A stretch of DNA of 37,560 nt, from contig JAOUIH010000028.1 of assembly GCA_029884165.1 (NCBI GenBank), forward strand, positions 1 through 37,560, read 5' to 3'. The notes beneath the pieces are model-generated. The model worked only from the letters and a program-made list of their open reading frames with translations, was not told the origin of the DNA and did no database searches. Position numbers and translations under genes: made by a program. Below are positions 18,719 through 27,946 of the stretch, in pieces; the first letter of the stretch is position 1; every line of letters starts with the position of its first letter. Source of the stretch: Gammaproteobacteria bacterium. GTDB lineage: Bacteria; Pseudomonadota; Gammaproteobacteria; Steroidobacterales; Woeseiaceae.

Positions 18719-19336
18719 ATGACAAGCCGGGCACGTCAAATCATTGCGCTGATCCTGCTCGGCGGGTTCGTGACCGGCTGCGCGCAGACCGAAGACTGGC
18801 TGCGCGGCCGCCGCACCGCGACGCCATCGGACCCGGTGATTCTCGGCGCGCCCTCGGCCGACAGCTACCTGCAGGATCTGCACGCGCTGGCGACCGGCGA
18901 CCCGTACACGCAGGTGGAGATATTCTCGGACGCGGAGTCCGCTGCCCGGCTCACGCCGGGCCCGTCCACCGAGCTCCGCTTCGCGCTGGTGCTGGCCACG
19001 CCCGGGCATGCCGAAACGGACCCGCAGCGGGCCCAGAGCATGCTGCGGGAGATCCTGTCGCAGACGGAACTGCTGACCACCGCCGAGATCGCCCTCGCTA
19101 CGATCACGCTTCGCAGCGTCGAGGAACGCCTGACGCTCGACGCCGAATCGAGGCGGCTCCGGGCGGAGAACGCACAGGCCCGCACGACCGAGACCGATGC
19201 ACTAGCCCGGCGCATCGCGACGGTGGAGGCCGAAAACCGGGACCTGCGCGAGCAGCTGACCGAGGCCGAGCAGAAGCTCGAGGCCATCATGTCGATCGAG
19301 CGCTCTCTGCGCGAGCGGTCCGACAACCCGAATTGA
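18719..19336 (+). CDS. QseG-like coiled-coil lipoprotein
   Basis: A 205-residue lipoprotein has the lipobox FVTGC at about residue 22. The middle is helical and the C-terminal 70 residues form a charged, leucine-rich coiled coil (AENRDLREQLTEAEQKLEAI). Position between the sensor kinase and the sigma-54 response regulator, together with lipid anchor and helical make-up, matches QseG/YfhG, an outer-membrane lipoprotein that contacts the QseE kinase in enterobacteria. The match is by context and architecture; sequence identity is probably low. ATG 18719 is eight bases after the kinase stop; GTG 18704, which overlaps the kinase end, is also in frame. Confidence 0.75.
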   Translation: MTSRARQIIALILLGGFVTGCAQTEDWLRGRRTATPSDPVILGAPSADSYLQDLHALATGDPYTQVEIFSDAESAARLTPGPSTELRFALVLATPGHAETDPQRAQSMLREILSQTELLTTAEIALATITLRSVEERLTLDAESRRLRAENAQARTTETDALARRIATVEAENRDLREQLTEAEQKLEAIMSIERSLRERSDNPN

Positions 19337-19414
19337 CCATCCGCGCAGATTAAGACAAATCGACGCCGAACAGCGATAATAGGCGGCCCGGCACCGAACC
19401 CGGACACCCTGCAC

Positions 19415-20767
19415 ATGGCAACCAAGAAAACCGCATCCAAAGGCAAGATCCTGCTGGTCGACGACGATCCCGGCCTGCTCCGGCTGCTGTCGATCCGGCT
19501 CCGGGCGGAAGACTACGAGGTCGAGGCCGTCGAGAGCGCCGAGAAGGCGCTGGGCGTGCTGGGCCGCTTCCGGCCCGAACTCGTGATCACCGACCTGCGC
19601 ATGGACAAGATGGACGGCATCGGGCTCCTGAAGGAGCTGCAGACGCGCGCGCCCGGTCTGCGGGTCCTGATCATTACCGCCCACGGTACGATCCCCGACG
19701 CGGTCACCGCCACCCAGAGCGGCGCGTTCGGCTTCCTGACGAAGCCGATCGACAAGGACGAGCTGATGGAAACCGTCGAGCGCGCGATCAAGGTGTCCGG
19801 TACGCCCGACGTCGACGAGGACTGGTGCTCCGAGATCGTTACCCGCAATGCCGCGCTGAAAGAAGTCCTGGCCCAGGCCAGGATGGTCGCGGCGACGGAT
19901 GCGCGCGTGCTGATCACGGGAGAGAGCGGCACCGGCAAGGAGCTGCTGGCGAAGGCGATCCACCGCGCGAGCGCCCGCTGCAACAAGCCCTTCGTCGCCA
20001 TCAATTGCTCGGCCATGGCGGAGAACCTGCTCGAGTCCGAACTGTTCGGCCACGAAAAAGGTGCATTCACGGGCGCGACCCGCTCGCACAAGGGCCTGTT
20101 CCAGTCGGCCGAGGGCGGCACGCTGCTGCTCGACGAGATCGGGGACATGCCGTTGCCGCTGCAGGTAAAGCTGCTGCGCGTGCTGCAGGAACACCAGGTG
20201 CGGCCGGTCGGCAGCACCGAGGCCGTGCCGGTCGACGTCCGGGTCATCTCCGCCACGCACCGCGACCTGACCGAACTGATGCAGCAGGGCGAGTTCCGCG
20301 AGGACCTGTTCTATCGCCTGAACGTCGTCAACATCCACATGCCGACACTCGACGAGCGCCGCGAGGACATCCCGCTGCTGGTATCCCACTTCCTGCAACA
20401 GATCGCGCGCGAAGGCGGCCAGGAGCGCAAGGTGTACGCGCCCGAGGCAGTCGAGCTGATGGTGACCGCGGACTGGCCGGGCAACGTCCGCCAGCTGTAC
20501 AACATCGTCCGGCAGAACGTGGCCCTGTCGCGCTCGCCGGTGATCTCCGGCGAACTCGTGCAGGCCTCGCTGGGCGAGCACGGCGGCAAGCTCGCGTCTT
20601 TCACCGAGGCCCGCGACGAGTTCACGCGCAATTACCTGACCCAGATCCTGCAGATCACGCAGGGCAACGTGAGCCAGGCGGCGCGACTTGCAAAACGCAA
20701 CCGCACCGACTTCTACAAGCTGCTGTCGCGCCACAACCTGAACCCGGATACGTTCAAGACGCGCTGA
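19415..20767 (+). CDS. glrR: Sigma-54-dependent response regulator, GlrR/QseF type
   Basis: This 450-residue NtrC-family regulator has an N-terminal receiver domain (LLVDDDPGLL, phosphoacceptor Asp in VITDLRMDKMDG, conserved Lys in LTKPIDKDEL). The central AAA+ domain has Walker A GESGTGKE, the intact sigma-54 contact loop GAFTGA, and Walker [13 protein letters not shown]. The C-terminus is a Fis-type helix-turn-helix (GNVSQAARLAKRNRTDFYKL). The intact GAFTGA means it should activate sigma-54 promoters. It forms a two-component system with the kinase two genes upstream. The 78-base gap to the lipoprotein gene contains no evident terminator. This regulator is distinct from PrsR at 22597-23988, so the window encodes two different sigma-54 activators. 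Confidence 0.9.
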   Translation: MATKKTASKGKILLVDDDPGLLRLLSIRLRAEDYEVEAVESAEKALGVLGRFRPELVITDLRMDKMDGIGLLKELQTRAPGLRVLIITAHGTIPDAVTATQSGAFGFLTKPIDKDELMETVERAIKVSGTPDVDEDWCSEIVTRNAALKEVLAQARMVAATDARVLITGESGTGKELLAKAIHRASARCNKPFVAINCSAMAENLLESELFGHEKGAFTGATRSHKGLFQSAEGGTLLLDEIGDMPLPLQVKLLRVLQEHQVRPVGSTEAVPVDVRVISATHRDLTELMQQGEFREDLFYRLNVVNIHMPTLDERREDIPLLVSHFLQQIAREGGQERKVYAPEAVELMVTADWPGNVRQLYNIVRQNVALSRSPVISGELVQASLGEHGGKLASFTEARDEFTRNYLTQILQITQGNVSQAARLAKRNRTDFYKLLSRHNLNPDTFKTR

Positions 20768-20778
20768 GCCGGATGACA

Positions 20779-20972
20779 GGCATCGATCGCGCGCAAGGCG
20801 CGCTCCTGCAGGTGCTGCTGAACACCGCGCCGCTCCCGTAGGAGCCCGACCCGCGGGCGACCGGTGCATGACCCTGGCATCGATCGCGCGCAAGGCGCGC
20901 TCCTAGACCGTGCTGTTAGACACCGCGCCGTCCCCTGTAGGAGCCCGCCCCGCGGGCGATCGGTGCATGACC
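20779..20972. repeat. Tandemly duplicated REP pair (two units of 97 bases)
   Basis: Two copies of a 97-base unit (20779-20875 and 20876-20972) lie head to tail and differ at only a handful of positions. Each unit holds two REP-like palindromes in opposite orientation: CGATCGCGCGCAAGGCGCGC and, about 40 bases on, GTAGGAGC followed by a CCCGC/GCGGG stem and CGGTGCATGACC. This is the arrangement of a BIME, a pair of inverted REP elements, that has been duplicated. It fills the spacer between glrR and the DUF6152 gene. Confidence 0.8.
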
Positions 20973-21060
20973 GCGTCACCGGTCGACGGCGAACCCGGTA
21001 ATGACATTCGCGCAACGCCGTTCTACCCTTCGGTCTCACGCTCCCGCAAGGACCCGACCG

Positions 21061-21465
21061 GTGACCCGACGCCTGCCCTGCCTCGCACTGCTCGCCGCGC
21101 TGGCCTTCGTTCGCCCTACAGACGCCCACCACTCCTACGCGGCCGAGTTCGACAGCAGGAACCCGCAGACGATCGAGGGCGTGGTCCGCGAAGTCTGGTT
21201 CAAGAACCCGCATATCCGTTATTACGTCGCCGTCGAGGGCGAGGACGGCACGGAGGTCGTCTGGGACACGCGCGGCCTCTCCCCGGTCAAGCTGGTCAGG
21301 GACGGCTGGACGAAGGACACGATCCGGGTCGGCGACCGGATCAAGCTGTACGGCCATGTCGGGCACACCAACAAGACGATCATGTCGATCATCGAGGTCA
21401 CGCTGCCCGACGGGCGCGTGCTGTCGTCGCGCTCGGTCGCCTACGACATCACGAAGGAAGACTGA
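21061..21465 (+). CDS. Small secreted DUF6152-type protein
   Basis: This exported protein of 134 residues has a signal peptide (RRLPCLALLAALAF, cleavage near DAHHS) followed by a compact domain of about 110 residues. The mature N-terminus HHSYAAEFD, the phrase VREVWFKNPHIRYYV and the later GDRIKLYGHVG are typical of the DUF6152 family, which occurs in proteobacteria and has no known function; the fold is probably an OB-like beta barrel. GTG 21061 is preferred because AAGGA lies ten bases upstream and the signal peptide then has normal length; ATG 21001 would add a 20-residue arginine-rich stretch. The next gene starts on the base after the stop, so the two form an operon. Confidence 0.78.
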   Translation: MTRRLPCLALLAALAFVRPTDAHHSYAAEFDSRNPQTIEGVVREVWFKNPHIRYYVAVEGEDGTEVVWDTRGLSPVKLVRDGWTKDTIRVGDRIKLYGHVGHTNKTIMSIIEVTLPDGRVLSSRSVAYDITKED

Positions 21466-22509
21466 GTGCGATCCCGCCCGTTCCCGTTGCTCGCCGCCCT
21501 GCTGCCGCTGCAGGCAGGAGCCGACGGCTTCGAGGGCCGCTGGCTGATTACGATCGACGCGCCGGGCGTGGTGCCCTACGAGGCCCAGCTCGACCTCGAA
21601 CGCGACGGCGAGACCTGGCGCGCCTGGGTCGAGAACGGCCCGGCGCCGGTAGCGATCGACGGCGAGCGTATCGAGCTCAGGGTCGACAGCCGCGACCGGC
21701 AGGGTTTCCGTTTCGAGCGCCTGCTGGTAGGCCGCCTCGAGGATGGCGGCATCGCCGGCACGGTCACGATGCTCGGCCTGATCGAGACGGCGGCCGAAAA
21801 CGGGGAGAACGGCTCGGCTTGGCGCGCCGTACGAATGGACGGCCTGCCGGCGCGCGATTCCTCGGGCTACACGCTGCGCGACTACGAGGGCGCCTGGGCC
21901 GCGATCCGCGGCCGGGATGTCCGCAAGTACACGATGGACCTGACGCCAAAAGGGGCCGGGTGGGTCGCCGCCTACGACGCCCGCATGGACGAGCCGCAGA
22001 AGCGCTGCGTCTCGCCGGGCCTGGTGGCCGCCGTGACCTGGATGTTTCCCTTCGAGGTCATCGTCAGCGAGCGCCGCAACCGGCTGACGCTGATGTACGA
22101 GGCCTTCAACCTGTACCGGCGCGTGTTCCTCGAGCAGGACGAGATGCCGGAGTTCTACCCGGAGTCGTCGATGGGCTACTCGCGGGGCCGGTTCGAGGAC
22201 GGTGAGCTGGTCATCGAGACCACGCTGCTGTCGCACAACACGCGCGACTTCAACGGCGAGCCGGTCTCGACCGACACCCGCATCGAGGAGCGCTACTACC
22301 TGACCGAGGACGGCCAGCGCCTCAACGTCGTGATGACGATGCACGATCCCGGGAACTACGAGCGGCCGCCGATCCGCCGCCGCGCCTGGGACCGCAACGA
22401 CGAGGCCGTGATCTACCCGTTCGAATGCGACCCGGACTCGTTCTTCCGGCAGCTGTTCAGCGAAGGGCTGATGCAGGACTACATCGACCGCTCGCACATG
22501 CGGCCGTGA
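21466..22509 (+). CDS. Exported protein of unknown function, partner of DUF6152 gene
   Basis: The 347-residue product has a short signal-like start (PFPLLAALLPLQAGADG). A first part with lipocalin-like beta pattern follows (FEGRWLITIDAP to VTMLGLIETA). The C-terminal half is the recognisable part, rich in aromatic and acidic motifs such as RRNRLTLMYEAFNLYRRVFL, YPESSMGYSRGRFEDGELV and YPFECDPDSFFRQLFSEG. I have seen this C-terminal pattern in uncharacterised proteins encoded beside DUF6152 genes, but no function is known to me. The GTG start directly abuts the stop of the DUF6152 gene, so translation is probably coupled. The two products may form a periplasmic pair. Confidence 0.78.
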   Translation: MRSRPFPLLAALLPLQAGADGFEGRWLITIDAPGVVPYEAQLDLERDGETWRAWVENGPAPVAIDGERIELRVDSRDRQGFRFERLLVGRLEDGGIAGTVTMLGLIETAAENGENGSAWRAVRMDGLPARDSSGYTLRDYEGAWAAIRGRDVRKYTMDLTPKGAGWVAAYDARMDEPQKRCVSPGLVAAVTWMFPFEVIVSERRNRLTLMYEAFNLYRRVFLEQDEMPEFYPESSMGYSRGRFEDGELVIETTLLSHNTRDFNGEPVSTDTRIEERYYLTEDGQRLNVVMTMHDPGNYERPPIRRRAWDRNDEAVIYPFECDPDSFFRQLFSEGLMQDYIDRSHMRP

Positions 22510-22529
22510 GATGTTGGCGTCCGGGTGGG

Positions 22530-22596
22530 GTCGCGGGTCAGGGCCCGCTCCCACAGAGAGCGCAGTTCTTGTGGGAGGCCGTCCCGACGGCCGACT
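22530..22596. repeat. REP-like inverted pair
   Basis: Two REP-like units face each other: GTCGCGGGTCAGGGCCCGCT at 22530, followed by CCCACA, and TGTGGGAGGCCGTCCCGACG at 22570. They share arms with copies at 13.1, 24.1 and 26.6 kb. The pair lies between two converging genes and abuts the prsR stop codon, so it may help end transcription. Confidence 0.7.
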
Positions 22597-23988
<1,392 letters not shown>

Positions 23989-24125
23989 TTCTGTCCTTTG
24001 GTTTGTGTTTCGCCCGCGAATGGGGAATGGTGCCACGACGCGGCTGCAAAGTGCAGCGCGCTGGGTCACACCGCTGGCCGGTAATCGAGCCATGTCGCCC
24101 GTGCCACCGGCAAGCAGCGCGTTCC

Positions 24126-24197
24126 GTCGGCCGTCAGGACGGCCTGCCCACAGTATGCTACGCCCTGCCTACGTGGGAGCGGGTCCTGTCCCGCCAC
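24126..24197. repeat. REP-like inverted pair
   Basis: GTCGGCCGTCAGGACGGCCT at 24126, ending in CCCACA, faces CGTGGGAGCGGGTCCTGTCC at 24172. These are the same arm types as at 22.5 and 26.6 kb. The pair sits in the divergent spacer between prsR and the TonB-dependent receptor, upstream of the Fur box. Confidence 0.65.
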
Positions 24198-24251
24198 ACG
24201 AGCCGTACGCCGACCCGTCACCCCAGGATCGGCATACGCATTTAATGCAAT

Positions 24252-24266
24252 TGCGAATCGTTATCA
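24252..24266 (+). promoter_or_regulatory. Fur box upstream of the TonB-dependent receptor
   Basis: TGCGAATCGTTATCA matches the 7-1-7 Fur consensus TGATAATnATTATCA at 12 of 14 specified positions. It lies 54 bases upstream of the receptor start codon. Iron-loaded Fur would repress the receptor gene, as expected for a siderophore or ferric-chelate receptor. Confidence 0.8.
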
Positions 24267-24320
24267 TTTAGATTACGGTAGCGCCAGGCTGGCAACGTCA
24301 CACTCGCAGGAGCTACAGGA

Positions 24321-26552
24321 ATGACAGCAACACCAGCGACACACGGCCTCGTCATTGCATTGCTGGGCGTTACAGGCGCAACGGCGCACGCCAAGGATAC
24401 CGCCGGAACGGGTACCCACGAAGATCTCCTTGACGAAGTCACGATCATCGGCGACAAGCGGGACATCCGGGACGTGGCCGGCTCGGCTCACGTCGTCAAC
24501 CAGGAGCAATTGCAGGAGTTCCTCGCCGCCGACGTCATGCGCGTGCTGCGCACGGTGCCCGGCGTCTACGTGCAGGAAGAAGACGGCTTCGGCCTGCGAC
24601 CGAACATCGGCATCCGGGGCTCGGGCCTCGACCGCAGCTCGCGCATCGCGCTGCTCGAGGACGGCGTGCTGATCGCGCCGGCCCCGTACGCGGCCTCCTC
24701 CGCCTACTACTTCCCGACCCAGCGGCGCATGCACGCGGTCGAGGTGCTGAAGGGGCCGGCCGCGGTCGCCGTCGGCCCGCGGACGATCGGCGGCGCCGTC
24801 AACCTGATCTCGACGCCGATCCCGGACGCCTACGGCGGTTATGCCGACCTGCGGGTCGGCGACAACTCGGCCACGGACGCCCACCTGAACGTCGGCAACC
24901 GCGGCCAGCGCTTCTCGTGGCTCGTCGAGACGGTCCAGACGGAGTCCGACGGTTTCAAGTCGATCGACGGCCCCGACGGGCGCCGCATCAACGAGACCGG
25001 CTACGACATCGCCGACTACATGGTCAAGCTGCAGCTCGACAGCGACCCGACGTCCCGCTACTACCAGAGCCTGCGCTTCAAGGGCGGCTACACCGACCAG
25101 GTCTCGGACGAGACCTACCTCGGCCTGACCGAGGACGATTTCCGGGCGGACCCCTACCGCCGCTACGCCGCCTCGGCGGGCGACGTCTTCAACGGCGAGC
25201 ACGAGCAGCTGCAGCTGACCTACGTGATCGAGTCCGAGGGCAGCTGGCGCGGCGAAATCACCGCCTACCGTAACGACTTCAAGCGCGACTGGTTCAAGAT
25301 CGACTCGGTCGGCGGCGAAGGGATCGCCGACGTGCTCGACGACCCCGAGACCTACGCGCTCGAGTACGGCTACCTGACCGGCAGCACGAGCCCCGACGAC
25401 GCGATCGTCAAGCGCCATAACAACCGCACCTACTACTCGCAGGGCGTCCAGGCCGAGATCGGCTGGGACTTCGACTTCGACGGCGTCGACCTGGCGCTGA
25501 CGACCGGCGTCCGCGTCCACGAGGACGAGGAAGACCGCTTCCAGAGCGACGATCGCTTCCGGATGGAGGACTCGGCGCTGGTGCTGACGAGCGTCGGCGC
25601 GCCGGGTTCGCAGTCGAACCGCGTCGGCCGCGCAGAGGTCACGTCGTACTTCGTCAACACCGAGATCCAGGCCGGCCGGTGGATCCTGACGCCGGGCGCG
25701 CGCTTCGAAGACATCGACATGACGCGGCTGGACTACTCGACGTCGGACCCGGACCGCGGCGACGGTCCGACCCGCGTCCGGACCAATTCCGCCTCGGTGC
25801 TGATCCCGGGCATGGGCGCGCTCTACCAGCTTTCCGACAACTGGCGCGTGCTCGGTGGCGTCCACCGGGGCTACAACCCGCAGGCGCCCGGCAGTTCGGC
25901 CAGCGAGGAAGAGAGCCTGAACCTCGAGTTCGGCTTCCGCTACGGCAACAACGGCACCAGCCTCGAGGCCATCTGGTTCGTCAACGACTACGACAACCTG
26001 GTCGGCACGGTGACCGCGTCGACCGGCGGCGGCGGCGAGATCGGCGACCAGTTCGACGGCGGCGAAGCCACGGTCAGCGGCCTGGAGCTGAATGCCGGCT
26101 ACGGCAGCCTCGCTTTTGCGAACGGCCGATACCGGCTGCCGCTCACGCTGCAGTACACGTGGACCGCGGAGTCCGAGTTCAAGACCGGCTTCGAGAGCGA
26201 GTTCGAGCCCTGGGGCGACGTGGAAGCCGGCGACGAGCTGCCCTACATCCCCGAGCACCAGCTGCGCGCCACGGCCGCGCTGGAGCACGACAGCTTCGCG
26301 GTCAACTTCTCGGCCAACTACGTCGGCAGGATGCGCACCGTCGCCGGCCAGGGCCCCTACGTGCCCTCGGAGACCGTCGAGTCGCACACGGTGTTCGACC
26401 TCGTGGGCCGCTGGCACTTCACCGACAGCCTGAGCGCCTACGTCAAGGTCGACAACCTGTTCGACGAGGTTTACGTCGCGGCGCGGCGGCCGGCAGGCCT
26501 CCGGCCGGGGCTCGACCGCACGGCCTACGTGGGGATCTCGTACCGGTTGTAA
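24321..26552 (+). CDS. TonB-dependent outer-membrane receptor, FecA/FhuA-like iron type
   Basis: This 743-residue outer-membrane receptor imports a ferric chelate using TonB energy. A signal peptide ending near AHAKD is followed by the TonB box DEVTIIG (about residue 38). The plug domain contains VPGVYVQEEDGFGLRPNIGIRG, AVEVLKGPAAVAVGP and IGGAVNLIST (about 55-165). The rest is a 22-strand barrel ending in the classic C-terminal phenylalanine/leucine-type strand RTAYVGISYRL. There is no N-terminal secretin/STN signalling extension, so it is not a FecIR-type transducer. ATG 24321 has CAGGA upstream. A Fur box 54 bases upstream indicates repression by iron. The ligand cannot be deduced; the plug resembles FecA/FhuA relatives. 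It is transcribed alone and ends before the bidirectional terminator at 26753. Confidence 0.92.
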   Translation: MTATPATHGLVIALLGVTGATAHAKDTAGTGTHEDLLDEVTIIGDKRDIRDVAGSAHVVNQEQLQEFLAADVMRVLRTVPGVYVQEEDGFGLRPNIGIRGSGLDRSSRIALLEDGVLIAPAPYAASSAYYFPTQRRMHAVEVLKGPAAVAVGPRTIGGAVNLISTPIPDAYGGYADLRVGDNSATDAHLNVGNRGQRFSWLVETVQTESDGFKSIDGPDGRRINETGYDIADYMVKLQLDSDPTSRYYQSLRFKGGYTDQVSDETYLGLTEDDFRADPYRRYAASAGDVFNGEHEQLQLTYVIESEGSWRGEITAYRNDFKRDWFKIDSVGGEGIADVLDDPETYALEYGYLTGSTSPDDAIVKRHNNRTYYSQGVQAEIGWDFDFDGVDLALTTGVRVHEDEEDRFQSDDRFRMEDSALVLTSVGAPGSQSNRVGRAEVTSYFVNTEIQAGRWILTPGARFEDIDMTRLDYSTSDPDRGDGPTRVRTNSASVLIPGMGALYQLSDNWRVLGGVHRGYNPQAPGSSASEEESLNLEFGFRYGNNGTSLEAIWFVNDYDNLVGTVTASTGGGGEIGDQFDGGEATVSGLELNAGYGSLAFANGRYRLPLTLQYTWTAESEFKTGFESEFEPWGDVEAGDELPYIPEHQLRATAALEHDSFAVNFSANYVGRMRTVAGQGPYVPSETVESHTVFDLVGRWHFTDSLSAYVKVDNLFDEVYVAARRPAGLRPGLDRTAYVGISYRL

Positions 26553-26563
26553 GAGCCCGCGTT

Positions 26564-26661
26564 ATGGGAGGCTGTTCTGGCGGCCGATAACCCCGAGTCG
26601 CGGGCCAGCTCCCGCTCCCACAAATCACCGACTCCTGTGGGAGGCCGTCCTGACGTCCGAC
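26564..26661. repeat. REP-like triplet
   Basis: Three REP-like units follow the receptor gene: TGGGAGGCTGTTCTGGCGGC at 26565, the inverted GTCGCGGGCCAGCTCCCGCT at 26597 and TGTGGGAGGCCGTCCTGACG at 26636. This is the rightmost place in the window where I find this repeat family. Confidence 0.68.
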
Positions 26662-26752
26662 GTCGTTGTACCCAGCAGAGGGCCCGCGCGCACGAACGCG
26701 CTCATCGGCCGCCTGGTTAGGCCGATCGCGAAGGAAAGGCCACAAAAGAAAA

Positions 26753-26782
26753 CGCCCGCCGGGCAACCGACGGGCGCTTTTT
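26753..26782. terminator. Bidirectional rho-independent terminator
   Basis: A stem CGCCCG/CGGGCG with a CCGG-GCAA-CCGA interior is followed on the plus strand by TTTTT and on the minus strand by TTTTCTTTT. It lies between the converging receptor gene and the Ig/FN3 lipoprotein gene and can end transcripts from both sides. Confidence 0.85.
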
Positions 26783-26822
26783 CTGCGCAGAAGAGTCGTC
26801 TTGAGCTAGTGGCGTTGCTTAC

Positions 26823-27497
26823 CTAAAACGTCCGGGTCGCCGTATTCGAGAACGAGCTTTCGACGCCGGCGGCATTGAACGCCGTGGCCACGAACTCATA
26901 GGACCCCGCCGTCAGGTTCTCGACCGTGTACGACGCAATTCCCGGCGTGTTGATCGTCACCGAGTTCGGGTAACCCCCACTCGCGGGCAATGTACGCCAG
27001 TAAATCCGGTAGCCCGCAAGATCTATAAGCGTCGAACCGTCCTCGTTCTGGGTCGGCGGCGTCCAGGTCAGCGTCGTCGTGAACGTTCCGACCTGGGTGA
27101 CATTTATCGCAAAGCGCGGTAACGACGCCGAGGCCTGCCCGTCGCTCACCGAGATCAGGATGCTGCTGTAACTACGGACGTCGCCCAGCGTCGGCTGCCC
27201 TGACAGCGCCCCGGTCGCCGGGTCGAAGCTTGCCCACCCCGGCATATTCTCGATACGGAAGGTCAGCGCATCGCCATCGGGATCCATCCCGTTCGGCGTG
27301 AACGTGTATATATCGCCGACTTTCACCGTCGTAGACGGGATACCGGTGATCTGCGGTGCCGCATTACCGCTTGGGGGCGGCGGCGCTTCGTTCTCGGTCG
27401 TGTCTTCCCCGCTACTCAGGCAGCCGGACAATGCCAGCGCCACGCCCATACCGGCGATGAATTGGACAAATCGGTTCCTTCCCACGATACCTTCCAT
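26823..27497 (-). CDS. Ig-like / fibronectin type III lipoprotein under riboswitch control
   Basis: This 224-residue surface lipoprotein has the lipobox LALSGC near residue 23 and a proline-rich linker. A putative Ig domain follows (TPNGMDPDGDALTFRIENMP..ASFDPATGALSG, about 60-130), then a fibronectin type III domain (TTTLTWTPPTQNEDGS, ending YEFVATAFNAAGVESSFSN). Such proteins are usually adhesins or matrix components. ATG 27497 is chosen because CAGGAGT lies seven bases upstream; the frame runs to 27830 but the extra part is the riboswitch-bearing leader. Two GEMM-I riboswitches precede it, so its expression should respond to cyclic di-GMP, consistent with a biofilm role. The bidirectional terminator at 26753 ends the transcript. 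Confidence 0.88.
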   Translation of the reverse strand: MEGIVGRNRFVQFIAGMGVALALSGCLSSGEDTTENEAPPPPSGNAAPQITGIPSTTVKVGDIYTFTPNGMDPDGDALTFRIENMPGWASFDPATGALSGQPTLGDVRSYSSILISVSDGQASASLPRFAINVTQVGTFTTTLTWTPPTQNEDGSTLIDLAGYRIYWRTLPASGGYPNSVTINTPGIASYTVENLTAGSYEFVATAFNAAGVESSFSNTATRTF

Positions 27498-27503
27498 TGC
27501 ATT

Positions 27504-27544
27504 ACTCCTGCGGCTATGTCGTGGCAGCTCAGTCGAACAGGAGT
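27504..27544 (-). promoter_or_regulatory. Possible ribosome-binding-site sequestering hairpin
   Basis: The ribosome binding site CAGGAGT (27510-27504 on the minus strand) is perfectly complementary to ACTCCTG at 27544-27538, about 27 bases upstream in the same leader, with one more G-U pair inside. Pairing would hide the start site of the Ig/FN3 lipoprotein. This would be a natural output stage for the adjacent riboswitch, but it is inference from complementarity only. Confidence 0.45.
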
Positions 27545-27626
27545 TCGTGGGACGCGGGGCGCGATCACGCCCCTCTACCGATGACTCGCTGGCGGCGCGA
27601 TTCGTCGTTGAACCATTCCGCTGCTG

Positions 27627-27715
27627 CACTGGCAGCCCCGCTATCGTTGACCAAAGGCCATTAGACCGGAGGCTTTGCGTCCCAGCCTTTCGACTGGTTT
27701 GCCCTGATTTCAGTG
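27627..27715 (-). ncRNA. GEMM-I cyclic di-GMP riboswitch, gene-proximal copy
   Basis: The minus strand contains the conserved GEMM-I core: GGGCAAACC, the hairpin CCAGUC-GAAA-GGCUGG with its GNRA loop, GGGACGCAAAGCCUCCGG, a P3 hairpin (UGGCC/GGUCA) and AUAGCGGGGCUGCC. The closing stem P1 is CACUG (27715-27711) with CAGUG (27631-27627). Every conserved block known from the Vibrio cholerae Vc2 aptamer is present with correct spacing. It lies about 130 bases upstream of the lipoprotein start. Two enzymes of cyclic di-GMP metabolism are encoded elsewhere in the window. Confidence 0.92.
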
Positions 27716-27946
27716 TTCGTGGAACAGGGTAACACCGATCAAAAACGGAAAGACATGTCGAAAAACTGCGACAAGCGAAATTTGTGAACTGGTTAACGTT
27801 TGGCTTCATTGCTCTGCATGTTCCAGGCAAAACAGTCCTCGGGGTCAGAACGCGTGCTCGCTTCTTGGTGTTGTTGTTGGGTCAGGCGGTATAGCCGCGG
27901 TCTTGACCACCTGACCGTTGGAATTGATGAACGGATCAGGATCCAG

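Noticed and set aside
24273-26417. Minus-strand open frame of 714 codons opposite the TonB-dependent receptor
   Set aside because: The receptor frame has signal peptide, TonB box, plug and barrel signatures; the antisense frame is valine/alanine/aspartate-rich with no motif.
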